Below are positions 21,801 through 33,832 of a DNA stretch of 64,000 nucleotides, one piece after another (within the stretch, counting starts at the first letter, position 1; every line of letters begins with the position of its first letter). A program made the position numbers and the translations under genes. The DNA is from Adiantum capillus-veneris (lineage: Eukaryota; Streptophyta; Polypodiopsida; Polypodiales; Pteridaceae): assembly GCA_014529385.2 (NCBI GenBank), contig CM043966.1:94863587-94927586 (forward strand), given 5' to 3'. The notes below the pieces were generated by a model. The model had not been told where the DNA came from. It did not search any database and saw only the letters and a program-made list of their open reading frames with translations.

Positions 21801-22039
21801 TCACAACTACCACATTGTGTGGATGAGGTAAGGGTTGTAGCTATCAATGTTAAGGAAGAAGCCAGTGATATGCTGCCCTATCAATCAGCATGTATCTTAT
21901 AACTTGGGAGGTCCACCTACTATATACATTAGTATCTTCCAAAATCATTGTCTTGGTGGCCACTCAATCTATAAGACATATTGAGTGTAGCTACTTATCT
22001 AATAGCATGCAGGATGGTTGTCATAGTGTTGTTTGTAGT

Positions 22040-22500
22040 AAAAATTTGTTCGTGTGGTAGCTAGATTTTCCCATCTGGTGGGGTTTGAGCACAAGGTAGC
22101 AATTCAAGTCAAGAGGTGGATATTTTCCCTTTCCACATGACTAGTATTTCCTCGGTAGCTACCTTTTGTAAGTACCTTGCTTGGTAGCTATCCCATTATT
22201 TGTGGTGGGGTGTGCTCATTAGGTGGCTACCATGAAATGGATTTCGATATTTCTTGAGAGCACCACAATTATGGTTCTGGTAGCTACCCATTTGGTTTAC
22301 AACCTCCCAAGGTAGGGCACGACCAATCCCTTGCTAGCTTCCATACATGGTAGCTATCCCCTAGGGTTCCACTTGCTATTGGTTGAAGATTATAGTCAGG
22401 TAGCTACCACTATATATTTGTTTTTGGTTGGGCTCTGTGTGGTGGTAGGTACATGAAACTGGTACACTAACATATCATAGAGGTAGCTACCCCCTTGGTG
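22040..22500. repeat. Cluster of GGTAGCTACC-type palindromes
   Basis: The 10-bp palindrome GGTAGCTACC, or variants with one or two changes, occurs about eight times: near 22055, 22153, 22182, 22216, 22276, 22347, 22393 and 22480. Spacing is irregular (about 27 to 98 bp). The intervening sequence does not align convincingly, so it is not a simple tandem array. Confidence 0.75.
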
Positions 22501-24340
22501 GTCGCAACCTGAAAAAGAGCTCATCCAATGAGGCTAGCCTGGCGAGGGGTGGATGCCTATGTGGAAACTACCTATAGATTGCATGAAACTTGCTAGCTTC
22601 ATGTATTAGGAATGGTATTTTGAAGTGCATGGTTTCCATCAAATATACCTAAGCTCGCTAGGACAGAAGTAGGTACAATCAAGTGCATGGTAGAAATAGG
22701 TCAAAGATATTTTTTATTTGCTGCTTAAACCATGCTCATATGGATGCGAAATCCAATTGCATGTTTACAAGTAGAATTGTTCCTTCAATTTCAAAGAGCC
22801 CATCTAGATGTGAAGATTGGGCAAGAAAATTTAGAGAAATTGAAGCCATACTTTGTTTGCAAACTTAAGGATAGGTACACGTGCTGCTGCATAACACATG
22901 TGCAGATGTCTTTTTTGAGAGATTCCTTAGGCAATGTTATCTTCGCTTGCATTCAATGAGTTGTACTTGCCGCAATGTAAAATTTATGGGGTCACTGGCA
23001 AGTGCAATGCATGTGCTTAAACCTATAGTAGTATGATATACTCTATTCCTCTAATCAATAGCCTCACTAGTTAAGCTTGAGCATGCTCTTGGAAATACCA
23101 ATGAGCCACTACCCTTCTTCATTAGCGAGCTTGTGATTAGAGGTATTCAAATAACCACTTGAATTTAGCTTCATCGTTAGGGTGCTTTTTCAAAAAAAGT
23201 CACTCGAAATCACTTTGCACACTTTCAATTAGTGCAATTGGGCATTGGTCACGCTCATTTCACATCAATTATTTACTCAGAGGTTTGTGTGCTAAAGTTG
23301 GTTGGTTGCATCCTCATTGCATTTCAAGGCCATCTTATGTGTGCATTGTGTGGTATTGAGCCTCAATTACCTTTGCAATCATAAATTTTTGTACTAATCT
23401 TTTATTGTACTTTATATGCTGAGATTGAATCTCTTTGCCATAGCTTCCAATATCATTAAGGCCACCATTGGCTCCCCTAACATTCATTCTAAGATTAGGT
23501 GTGTGTACATTTTTCCCCAAGAATCTTGGATGGCAATGCTCCTTTGCCTAGATTTTTAAAGGCTCCTTGGCCTAACTAAGGAGGAGGAACTAGGCTACAA
23601 GACAAATTTCAATGCTTAACCAAACAATCAAATAGTTTGAGGAGATTTTTGAAGTCCACGAAGGTGGCTCTGACCCTCAGCTCTATGACTTGCATTCTCT
23701 GATCGGCCACACCTGCTACCATCCAAACCTTGTGCAACTACTTTTGAACACATGCTTCAAATGCTCAACCAACCTGCTATCGTTCATTTGTAGAGCTCAA
23801 CTATGTTACATAAGCCCTTTCACGTCCTCTAGGCAACACTCCCGCTCTCGAGTGAGCTGTATTTTTTAAGCCTACAAAGGCAAGGCATCAACTGCCTACT
23901 CCACCCAAGGAGGGCATTCTCACTAGGCATCAAGTGACTTCGTACTTTAAGAGGCCTTTCCCACACAAGACCCTTGGTGCCAACCAACAAGAGGCTCTTC
24001 CCATTGTTTTCTTGCTGTCATCTTCTATATGAGGACATTGCTGCCAGTGCAACGTTCTCCTAAAGATTCTTCCCCACTAGTCCAAAAAAATAGTCTAAGG
24101 AATCATCCTTTTCTGGGAGTGGCTTAGCTTGTGGTGTGTTTCAAATCCTAGCACTACTCTTGACGAAGGAAGATCTCAAGAATCAAAGGAAAATTCTCTC
24201 CTTTTTCACAAAAGATTAAATTTTTTGCATCACCACACAACTCATTTTTGCAATGTATGATTATTTGATTCGATCCTCCTACTCCCTTATGAAGAGCAAG
24301 ACACTGTCTTGGAGAGTCTCCTCACTAAGACCCTCTATTT
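22501..24340. other. No gene recognised
   Basis: Short frames only. The 23.6-24.3 kb part could be leader sequence of the copia-like element whose gag starts at 24346, but no LTR or PBS was found. Confidence 0.4.
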
Positions 24341-24345
24341 TCACG

Positions 24346-25110
24346 ATGGACAAGAAGGAAATAACCCAATTTAATGGGGAGGGTTTCACACATGGAACAA
24401 AAAATTTAGGGGTTATCTTATGAAGAAGACACTATGGGTAGTTGTCATGGCACCACCAAGTGGGCAAGAAGGGACACAAACAAGGGCTTCTAGTGCAAAC
24501 AATATAGAAAAATATGAACAAGCACTGGGCATAATCATCATCGCACTTCACAAAAACTAGTACATCCATTTGATTGATGAGTGCACAAGTGCTAGGGAAG
24601 CATGGCTTGAACTCGAAGAAACTTTTGGGGCTAGAGCTAAATGGAGCAAAGTTAGCATTAAACGGAAACTTTACATGCTCACTATGGTTGAGGGGGAGGA
24701 CATAGCTAGCCTAGTCATTATTCTTAAGAGTATTATCACAAAACTCACCTACATCCAAAGTGAGGTACTCGAGGATGATAAAGTGTCTGTCATTTTAAAA
24801 GCACTACCACTTGCATAGGACCACTTAGTCATTATCCTTGAGGAGAAAGAACCAGTCCCAACTATTTAAGATTTCATAAACTCACTTCAATCAAAAGAAA
24901 AGAGACAAAAGGGTTCAGTATTATCCACCTAAGGAGCCTTTGTCGCACAAGGGGAGGAAATTCATCATCGTCATCAAGCATCAAGAAGTGCTACGGTTGT
25001 GGGAGAATGGGACATATATCAAGAGACTGCTACACAAATAGGTTTTGTAGCAAGTGTGGTACACCTACCATGTGTTATTCATATAACCAAGAAAGTAGCA
25101 GTGGAAGCAA
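24346..25110 (+). pseudogene. Ty1/copia gag remnant (UBN2-type with zinc knuckle)
   Basis: Opens with an ATG at 24346 and MDKKEITQFNGEGFHTW, the usual F-x-G-x-x-F/Y-x-x-W start of copia gag. A stop interrupts it near 24558. It continues as SAREAWLELEETFGARAK and a UBN2-like helix region with TKLTYIQSEVLEDDKVSVIL. A stop near 24817 and frame changes follow, then the nucleocapsid knuckle CYGCGRMGHISRDC at about 24990-25035, a clean CX2CX4HX4C. No protease, integrase or RT follows; within about 230 bp comes a purine tract and an LTR-like sequence. It is therefore either a gag-only derivative or a copy with pol deleted. Confidence 0.72.
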
Positions 25111-25331
25111 GATGAGAGGAGCAACACATGTCATAGAAGAAGAATCTGAAGAAGAAGGAGTCTACATGGTTTCTCTTTGTAAAGTGACATACAAACTTCA
25201 AAGAATTCCTTTCCTTCTCTTGTTTAAGGGGAGGATTGTCATCGTGTGTGGATGGTGTCATCTTGAGTGGATATGGTCATCCTTTGTGAATATTGAGTTG
25301 TATCTTCAATGAACATCTTAGTCTAAGCTCT

Positions 25332-25610
25332 AAGGGGATGTTTGTAAGGTTTGTGGGCTTTAGCCTATGCATGTGTGAACTACTCCTAGTCTACATGGAA
25401 TCGTAGGTGGCATAGGGAATATGTGGATGGATGCCTTGCTAGCTAGGTGAGGTGGAGATTTGTACTACACAAGCACTACACCCTACCTCTCCTATATAAG
25501 AGCACTATTGTAACCTCTTTTCCAAATGCATAATAATCTATTCTACTTTGTGCCTCCATTATAGTCTAATCACTTGTGATTAAGCTTGCAATTATCATGC
25601 CATCACCATG
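25332..25610 (+). mobile_element. PPT plus LTR-like sequence downstream of the copia gag remnant
   Basis: A purine tract AAGGGGA (25332-25338) precedes TGTTTGTAAGG at 25339. Within the candidate LTR are a TATA-like CCTATATAAG (25491-25500) and an AATAAT polyadenylation-like signal near 25530. The right end is uncertain, and no partner LTR was found upstream. Confidence 0.4.
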
Positions 25611-25619
25611 AATGCCTCT

Positions 25620-26842
25620 CTCTCTTATCCTCCCTAATTGTACAACTTTGATATAGAAGATGATGTTTCTGGGTATGTTGCTAATTACTTCATACATATG
25701 GAGGGTTACTCTTATAGATTTGATCCTCCTTGATCTAGAAGATTCTTGAACTATTGTACTTGGTGAAGTTTTGTATCATGAAACACAATATATAATAAAC
25801 CTGCCTTAGAACCTTGATCTCTAATGTCTTCTCTTGTGCTATCTATTAATTTTTATTGTAAAATCATATTTTTTGAAATATCCAATACATGTGTTGAGGG
25901 GGAATTTTCAAGCACAGTGGTCTCTACATTATGCTTGACTTGCAGCCTCACCGTGCAAGCCTCTTTGTGCACGGGTGGGGTTGAACACCTGGACACAATG
26001 AAAATGATGGGGAAATGAGAGGGTTGAGAGGGCTTCCTATTCAATACATCTTGTTGATAACTTCTTCTCTAATTTTGTAGGGGATAATGATGTGTGTGCG
26101 TGAGATAAATAAAAGGAAGAAGGATAGGAGAGTGGGGAGAAGAGAAATTGTAAGCAATTGAGAGCATAATCCAACTCAATTCCTATCAAAGCCGTAGCAA
26201 CCAAGCAACATGCATCCAATAACTCTTCAAGATGAAGAGAGTGAGAGCCCATACCAAAGGGGCACCTTATATTATAAGAAAAACACAGAGAAATTTGAAA
26301 TTAGTCTTGCAAGGAATAATAAACAATAGATCGAACCATGCATACAAGGCTAGTGGGAACCTATGGTTGGACGAAGTGCATAGTTATGGCATGCTATGAA
26401 AGGGTGGAAATCAAGTGAATCACATGTCCATGGGTTGAACTTGAGTCTCTTTACATAGAATTCTCCACATGATTACAATTACAAAAAATTATAATCAAGG
26501 AAGCTGATAATGGTGGTAGAAAATCAAGATGCCCCTAGCCACCACCTTGACCTTGTAGATTCCTCCAAGAAGGTTCACCTTGCCACTTGAATGGTAATAC
26601 TTAACAACTTTTTTGGATGGATCTGAGCGTTAATCTTGAAATGTTTTGGAGAAATTGGCCCTCTTTCTCACAATTGGTGGTAGATAGGACGAGCAAAGAA
26701 TGGGGAGTAGTAGTGAGCTATGTGTATGTGTGTAAGTATGTGAAAAGGTTGAGTGTAAGGGCGTGAATAGATAAGGTTTTTTCTAAGTTTTTGGGGTTTC
26801 CTAGAATGGAAGAGAGTGGAGTTTTGGATGGGTAATGAGAAA

Positions 26843-26892
<50 letters not shown>

Positions 26893-27940
26893 GAAAGAAG
26901 AAGGGGATGAAGGGAATAAGAGAAGGCTTGGCTTTTCCCCTTTTCCTTGTGATCCAAGGGAAAAGGTGACCCACATCACATGAGACTTCCTTCAGAATCC
27001 TCCATTATGCACCACATGGTCTTGGCCCCTCCAGATGCCTCAAGGTCCCATGATGTCACCGAGGCATCTTGTCTATATACTAGTAGAATACTATGTGCTA
27101 CGACTTCTTGTATTTGTTTTTTTGAGTTTTTACAACCTTAACCAAACCTAAAGTGAATTAAAAAGATTCTAGAGAAACAAGATTCACTCTTGTTGCTTCA
27201 TTATTATTGGTGAAATAAACCTTGGGGGGTGCACTATGTAATCATGTTAATGTATAATGTGAGTTCAAAAGGAGGGGCTTTAAAATGCAAAAAATATAGG
27301 CAATTTAACAGAGATACATTAAAATAAGGGGTCATTTTATTCATTTAGACATGTTAAAAGAGGTGTTTTTAAAATACCCAACAAACGCACGTTATATAGG
27401 GGGTACTAATCGGTGAACCCCCCGAGAAATAAACACGCATCACATTAGCCCTCCCCCTATAAGCCTCTAGTAAAAATTTTAAGGTTCATAGTCCAAAGGG
27501 CTCCCTGGGTCTTGAGTTGATAAAGGCTTTCTTTTGCAAAAGTATGGCTTGAGCCTCCAACCATTTACTCTAGTATGATGAACCTTTCCTATGATGTCGT
27601 GTAGCTAGTAGCTACCATTCTCAAATTTCTATTACATCAAGTATGGAACTTGCCATCTTTCCATCATGTCTGTCATCAAAGCAATTATCATACCCAAGAA
27701 CTAAGGCTCCCTTGGCTATGCCCTTATCAATCACCTTTTCATTGAATTGGAGTCTGCTTCTCTCAGCCTCTCTTGCATAGTGCTTCACTTTCCTCTTCTT
27801 GATCTAGCTCTAACCTTTGTAGGTCCAAAATGCAGCTCTTGGATTTCTCGCATTGTGTTGTCTCTATACTAGTAGCTAGTCCTCACAAGTTTGCTAGCTC
27901 CACTTCTATAGGGAAAAGGGCTTCTTGGCCAACACCAAAG
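25620..27940. other. No supported gene; includes a CA microsatellite
   Basis: Short frames lack recognisable motifs. The region 27.2-27.9 kb may belong to the Tat-like gypsy element whose pol follows on the minus strand, but no LTR boundary can be defined. Confidence 0.4.
26844..26891. repeat. (CA)24 microsatellite
   Basis: Uninterrupted CA dinucleotides. The Cys-Val frames on the opposite strand are artefacts. Confidence 0.97.
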
Positions 27941-27952
27941 AAATGGGGTAAA

Positions 27953-28560
27953 TCAAAGTGAGGTCTTAAAAAAGGTGTGATGGGCCCATAGAGATGCACT
28001 CAAGTGCTTATTCCAATCCTTTGGATTTTGATTTACATGCTTGGTGATGATTCTATAAATCATACCATTCACCTTTTCCATGAATCCATTGCATTGTGGG
28101 TAATAAGGAGTAGAGTGTCTTCTCTTGATCCCAAAATGCTCCATAAGATTGGTGACTACTTCTCCCCTAAATCTAGGACCGTAGTCTAAAATGATCTCCA
28201 ATGGCACACCAAACCTACAATAGATGAATACAGACATGAACTTACTGACTTCCTTGGCTGTGATCCTACTTGAAGGTATCACCTCTACCCACCTTGTCAT
28301 GTAATTCACACCAAAAATGATGTATCCCTTACCACTATGAGTTCTAGGGAGAGAACCAATTTCTCCAAGGACCAAACACCTTGACATGTGTTTCAAGCTC
28401 TACAAAGAGTCATTGTGAACCTATTCGCCACCGGTGGTCATCACAAGTCTTGCACCAATTTTGGACATCTGTATGTAATCTCGGCCAAATGAATCCTAAT
28501 TGCAATATCTTATCGGTAGTGATGTTAAGTGAAAAGTGACCACCACAAACACCTTCATGA
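27953..28560 (-). pseudogene. Ty3/gypsy (Tat-like) integrase remnant
   Basis: Upstream, 28560-28400 encodes the zinc-binding lead with ILQLGFIWPRLHTDVQ and W-C-x2-C. The main frame (28396-27953, 147 codons) has GVNYMTRWVEVIP, where the catalytic Asp of the family pattern V-D-Y-x-T-(K/R)-W is Asn. It then has the second Asp in LEIILDYGPRF and the Glu in STPYYPQCNGFMEKVNG. It is broken at both ends. It lies downstream of an RNase H-like fragment in the same orientation, the order expected for Tat-lineage elements (RT, RH, extra RH, integrase). No LTRs identified. Confidence 0.8.
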
Positions 28561-28773
28561 CATTATTTTAGTATGGATTCTATTTCTCACTTACTTGGGA
28601 CTCTTATAAGGATGTCATCCTTACCCTTGTAATAGACTATATCATATACCACATTGATAGCCTTTCTAGCTAACCACCTTGTTTGGTTGGGAGAGAACAT
28701 GTCAAGGAAACTCACTAGCCTCAATAAACTGCAAAACCTGCTCTAGTCTTTCACACCCTTAAAAATTTGCTTC

Positions 28774-29261
28774 TCAAAGGGAGGTAGTCCCAATAAATTC
28801 CACTCCTAGGCTTCTTTCTTGTAGCTTATTGGATTCCTCATTCTTATTCTGTGGCACGTGAATAACTTGAACTGCCTCAAATTGCCTCATTAGACCCCTT
28901 AGCTCTCGTAGTTGTGTAGCCATACTTGAGCTTTTATAGACCCAAGTTCCTTCTATGTGCCTTATAAGGAGCATTGAATTTCCAAAAACATTAACCCTTT
29001 GAACCCTTGGTCTAGGCATTCTCGTAATCCCAAAGCAAGTGTTGCATACTGCGCCTCATTGTTTGATAAAACACCTTCTATATTATCACCCTTTTCTAAG
29101 AGCTTGCTTTTGTTTGGATAAAGAAATATTATACCTACTCTTGCAACTCCATGCTTCCTTTTAAGGGCTCCATTGAAAGAGAGACATTGATCTTTCTGCT
29201 GCCTATGTCCCATATACAAAGTGTAAGGAGGAAGGGGTAGATGGTGTTGAAAATCCTGCAT
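28774..29261 (-). pseudogene. Ty3/gypsy Tat-like additional RNase H (aRH) fragment
   Basis: Two overlapping frames make up one RNase H fold. The first has SFNGALKRKHGVARVG, where the family motif F-D-G-A has Asn for the first catalytic Asp, and NNEAQYATLALGL, with the conserved Glu. The second has NVFGNSMLLIRHIEG, where the usual G-D-S-x-L has Asn for Asp. The fragment ends with HVPQNKNEESNKLQE, like the terminal H-x-x-R-x-x-N-x-x-A-D motif. Its position just before integrase and the FxGA start suggest the archaeal-type RNase H of Tat elements. Two of the catalytic acids are lost. Confidence 0.65.
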
Positions 29262-29550
29262 GTGCCGATGAAAGACTGTTTGATTTTGTGGTATCTACAA
29301 GAGCTACTAAAATGTTCGACAAGGTCTCTTCTATCTTTAATGCTCCATTCATTCTTGAGATGACCTTATAACTCAGAATAGCAATTTACTCAAGTATGAA
29401 AGAGACAGGTTTGAGCTTGAGGTCCAAAGGGGCAGGGTGGTTCTTGCTGACATTGTGGGGGTTCTTGATGGTGGTGCGCTTAAAAGATTGTGATTCCACA
29501 AGATGGTCATACAAGAAGTACCATCGGTTGCCTATCATCTATAGACCTTC

Positions 29551-30756
29551 ATGGTTTCCTATGCACAGAAAAGATTGCAATCTAATCAAAGAATCTTTGG
29601 GTTCCTTCTAATCTTAAATTGTCTATTTGCTAGTCTCTTGAATGATCCTTCAGAGGTAATGGAGGAGGAGGATCTACCACTCGATGAACAAGATGATGAG
29701 GGCATGGAGTCCAATGAGGTGCCCGAGATTGAGGAGGATATTAATCTTGAGGTGGAGGCTAAAGAGGTGGAACGAAGTAAAAGACTCTCAGTTAAAACAT
29801 CTGAAATCAAACTACCTTTAGATGTGTCTATCTTTAATGAGAAGCAAGCCACATTGATGCTACTTGGATTTCCAGAGTTCAAATTTGGTGAGAGATCATA
29901 CATTTTCCTGCATGACAGTCAAAGTATATTTTCTTTAAAAGATGACTTTGCACTTGCCACCATCTCCAAATTTCAAGAGGGGTGGAGAGGATTTGTATCT
30001 GATGACAGTAGTGATGGCGAGGTGATGGAAACCTCCAATAACCCAATGTAGTACCTCAAACTCTTCTTTGATAAGGAAAAAAAGTATAGAAAGACACTCT
30101 CAGATGAGGCTACCTTCCAAGCTATCACTAACAACCTCAGGCCATCAACCAATAATCAGAATGTAGAGGATTGGTTTATGCATCCCGCACAAGGGTCCAC
30201 GAGGTCAATGAACTTATGGAAGGATGACCTATATATGCAAGATGAGAGCTACGTGGTAGGCCAACCCCCCTCCCCCCCAAAAAAAATAAAATAAAATGTC
30301 ACTGTCACTGTCTTTCTCTAACTCATCCTTTTGTGTACAGTCATGGATTACTGAAAAGGATGACTTCCTTCATCGTTGGACAAGAGAGTATATTGGAAGT
30401 GATGCAACACTAGAACAATACCTTGCCAAACTTTGTGAGGCACCCATACTAGTCTTTTTCACAATGGAATGTCTCAAGAGGGAATTACTGCAACGTTCGT
30501 CCTCAAGATGCTCTCACGCTTCCTACCACAAAATGCAGACAAAGTTATCCTCGTTGACAAAGTTTTTGCTACAAAATGTTTTGGATATTGTCTGGGGTAC
30601 ATTGGTGGTCGTGTAGCTTATTATTACACATACACAACAATGGCAATCACTTTAGGGAAACAAAACCCAAATGAACTCTTAGATTATGGCAAAGATTTAA
30701 TGATTCGATACAAGGGTAATGTGCCAAAAGATATCCACTATCTGTCATCCAACTGA
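29551..30756 (+). pseudogene. Unrecognised broken gene with acidic N-terminus, likely two or more exons
   Basis: The first part (29551-30255) starts in an acidic stretch (EVMEEEDLPLDEQDDEGMES) and then a globular-looking segment with LMLLGFPEFKFGERSYIF. It contains a single in-frame TAG at 30049, after which the frame continues. A donor-like GT lies at 30256 and an acceptor-like TGTACAG ends at 30340. The second part reads QSWITEKDDFLHRWTREYIG, then changes frame near 30470 to a segment with LPQNADKVILVDKVFATK and YIGGRVAYYYTYTTMAITL, stopping at 30756. I recognise no family. It lies tail to tail with another unrecognised gene on the minus strand (30960-33545). With one stop and one frameshift, the decay looks recent. 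Confidence 0.4.
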
Positions 30757-30959
30757 GAGATTTGTGACTTGTAATGTATCTATTATAGCATTAGGCATCT
30801 CTTGTACATGTTGTGACCTAAAATCAAATTATTTTTATCCACCTATGGTTAACATGTTGCATTGTCTCTATCCACTTTATCTGGCCTTCACTAGAGCACT
30901 AGAGTTGTTAAATTACTCTTCTCATTTCCTTTTATTTTGTTGCAAATGCCTAATTGCTT

Positions 30960-33545
30960 GTGCTGTTGCCAAACAATCCAATACATGTTTCTGTTGCAGC
31001 CGATAAAGTACTCTATGATAAAACCACTAAAACAACTCTTTTAAATTGTTTGCCTTATCTCAACAGTCACCATGTTGTGTGCATATGAAATATGCATTCC
31101 TGGCCATGTAATGTGACTTTTCCAAGCCTTGGGTGTTCCATATGCCTGGGTTTCCATACTTTTGAATGAAGTATGATAAGTGATTGAAAATGATGAGCTG
31201 CGAGTAAAACAAGTTGTTAGGAATACTTAAACATCCTTTTAATCCTTTTCATTTAAAAGGGTGCTTTAACAATACCATGTAATGAGTAATCTGAGTTTCA
31301 GCCCATGCTGTCTTAAATGCTTTCTTTAGTAGCTGAAGGTTCTCCTTAAACTTGTTTAGATCATTTTGTGTCCACTCATCTTTGTCACACATTTGAAATA
31401 GCACATCGATGGAGCGCCACACTTCACCCTTGGCATTGCATGTTGTGGGTTCCTAGCCCTTCACTGCCATATGCAGATCTTTCCATTGCTTAAACTCAAT
31501 TTTGCTGACACAGGTGGACTGATATATCCTTCCATGCTTGGTTAGATTCTTATCTTTCACCCCTGTTGGTCTTGATAAAAAACGACGTGTCTTGACCCCA
31601 CCAATAGATGGTTTGCAAGGTACATCTTTATCATTGGCTGACCTTTTCTCCTCCGCCTAGATTTTCACATTGCCCCCATGGAGACCCATCTCTGACAAAA
31701 CCAGTTCAAGCGGCTCTATTATGACATTCTGTTCTTTTGAGTTCTTGATTTTCCTAGCAAACCCAATGTATAGATATGCCAACTTGTCCACAATTCTGAA
31801 AAGAGCATACATTGTACAAATGTGGACATTGACAAGTGGAATGCCCAAAACTAGGTGGAAATTAGGATCCTCATAGTGGCGAGTAGGAGCCCTTCTCCAC
31901 CATTTTGGGTCCATCATCTTTGCAGGCTCCATGCAGTACAAGCATGGAGACTTTTGCATAGCACGCATTCCACAATTATACATACACTTTAGTGTTTTAA
32001 GGTCACCTGCAAGATGCCATTGGGCTTGAAAGTCTTCCCTCCCATTTACAACCAGCACCTTTCCTTGATTCATTTGTTTATCAATGGTATGAAGGATAGG
32101 GGTTTGATGGAACACCCAATACAAAATGTCGTGGTATTATTTCTTTACCTTCAAGATTAAATCCTTATGAGATGTGAAACTAAATCTAAAATTAAATCAC
32201 AAGATGGCTCACCAAAGCTAAAGCAAAGATGGAAATGGAGTACCTAAAAAGCACCAAGCCACCATATGTTTATTTTTTATTGAATACTAAAGTATGAAGG
32301 ATCATCAATGGGGCATTTTGAAAGATCCCTATTCATCAATGTTATTGTGACTCATTCTAGCTTCTTATCTTTGAGAATCTCACACTCATCTAACTTCAAA
32401 ACAAAATGTAGAACACCACCTATCTCTTCAAATGTTACATTATAGAACTCAATCATTTCAGTTTGCAACAAAGTGAGGTCCATGAAGATATTGTTGTACT
32501 CATCGTAGGTTACAATTGTTTCTTGATATCTATAAATAACATCAATATAAAATGGACATCCAATGAAGTTTGTTTGTGCATGGTTGAGTTGAAGTCTCTC
32601 TTTCCAAACACTTGTTGCTCTTGGTAGAATTTTAGAATTTATTCCATTCTTCACAAAAATGGAGGAGATAGACTTCTAAATAGCTGAGTACCCTCTCTTA
32701 CTCACGTGAAGGGAGTCAAGCGTGCCATCTATTTCACTAGCAAGCACTGCACTCTTTGTAATAAAACAGTCAACAACATCCCGCTGCCAAACCTTATACC
32801 TTTTGTCATGCATTATATTCTTTTGCAAGACCACTTTTTATCAAAGGCTTCAACTGCTTTCCTACATTGGCCCGATCTATGTTTTCTTTGTCTCGATATA
32901 TAGCATGTCTACATAGAAAATATGAGAGACATCAGAAAAAACTATGTATAGGTGAAATAAACTATAAGGTTTACAATCTTGATCTCAATGCTTGGATTAT
33001 TTTCTTGAGACCGCCAGAGCCAACCTTTAAGGTTTCAAAATTCCGTAGTCTCTTCTTTTGCACACGAGCACCTAAGCTTGTATCTTTCCTTTGTAAGTTC
33101 CGCAATTTTTCTTGCAGGACCTCTATTTCTTGTGTGCACTGCAAAAGGGTATTTTGGTCCTAACAATGCAAATTAGAAAGTCGTAGAATCTCATTTTCTT
33201 GATGGTGAGCCATGCTTTTTTGAATTTTTGATTTCCTAGTTAGAGATTTGCAGTAGCCAAATAAACCATTATGTTCGCCACCTACAAAGGTCAATAAAGT
33301 AGCGGGATTGGCAAATGCAGGGGAGGCATTAGTCATAAGATTCAAAGGATAGAGTGAGCCATTTGTCCATAAATCTATGTGTTTTGCTCCCTCTTCTTTG
33401 ATTCTTTCTTTCTCTGTGGGTGTTACTATTGTGTTTGTTTTACTTCACTTGCATAAAGGCTCATATTCAAGATTCAAATCAACGTGTAGATGATATTTAT
33501 GTCGTTTAGTGAGAAGGTTTGAGGGGGTGCATGAAGAAGCCATGA
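30960..33545 (-). pseudogene. Unrecognised broken gene; coiled coil, Cys cluster, possible transposase
   Basis: Read right to left from an ATG at about 33543 (MASSCTPSNLLTKRHKYHLH). A frame at 33345-33160 follows, then a Gln/Glu/Lys/Leu-rich coiled-coil-like stretch near 33160-33000 (EVLQEKLRNLQRKDTSLGAR). The next frame (32654-32352) has WKERLQLNHAQTNFIG. The longest (32124-31657, 155 codons) has WHLAGDLKTLKCMYNCGMRA followed by KSPCLYCMEP, a Cys-x2-Cys and further cysteines. Beyond it, 31600-31030 still looks coding, with NTQGLEKSHYMARNAYF then TQHGDC. That ending resembles the His-rich tails of some uncharacterised transposon-like proteins, but I cannot name a family. At least five stops or frame changes; introns are possible. 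Confidence 0.4.
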
Positions 33546-33832
33546 ATACACAGTCAAGAAATCAAGAAACGAAAGAGTAGAGCACCATTAGTCCCTAAAC
33601 TCCCTACTTCATCATCGTATGGAGAAGAACTTCCCTCCTATATGACGAGGTACATTCAATATAAGTGAAAAGGGACATTCCATCAATGATTACGGCCGTA
33701 TGACTCTGTCAAAAGAATCCACTTTGAAGTACACTTTTTGAACGGTTGATGAGGACACCTTTTCTAGAGAGAAAAGATAAAAAATTGTATTTTCTTAGAA
33801 GGCCCTCCAAATGAACTCCATAATTCCCTAAT

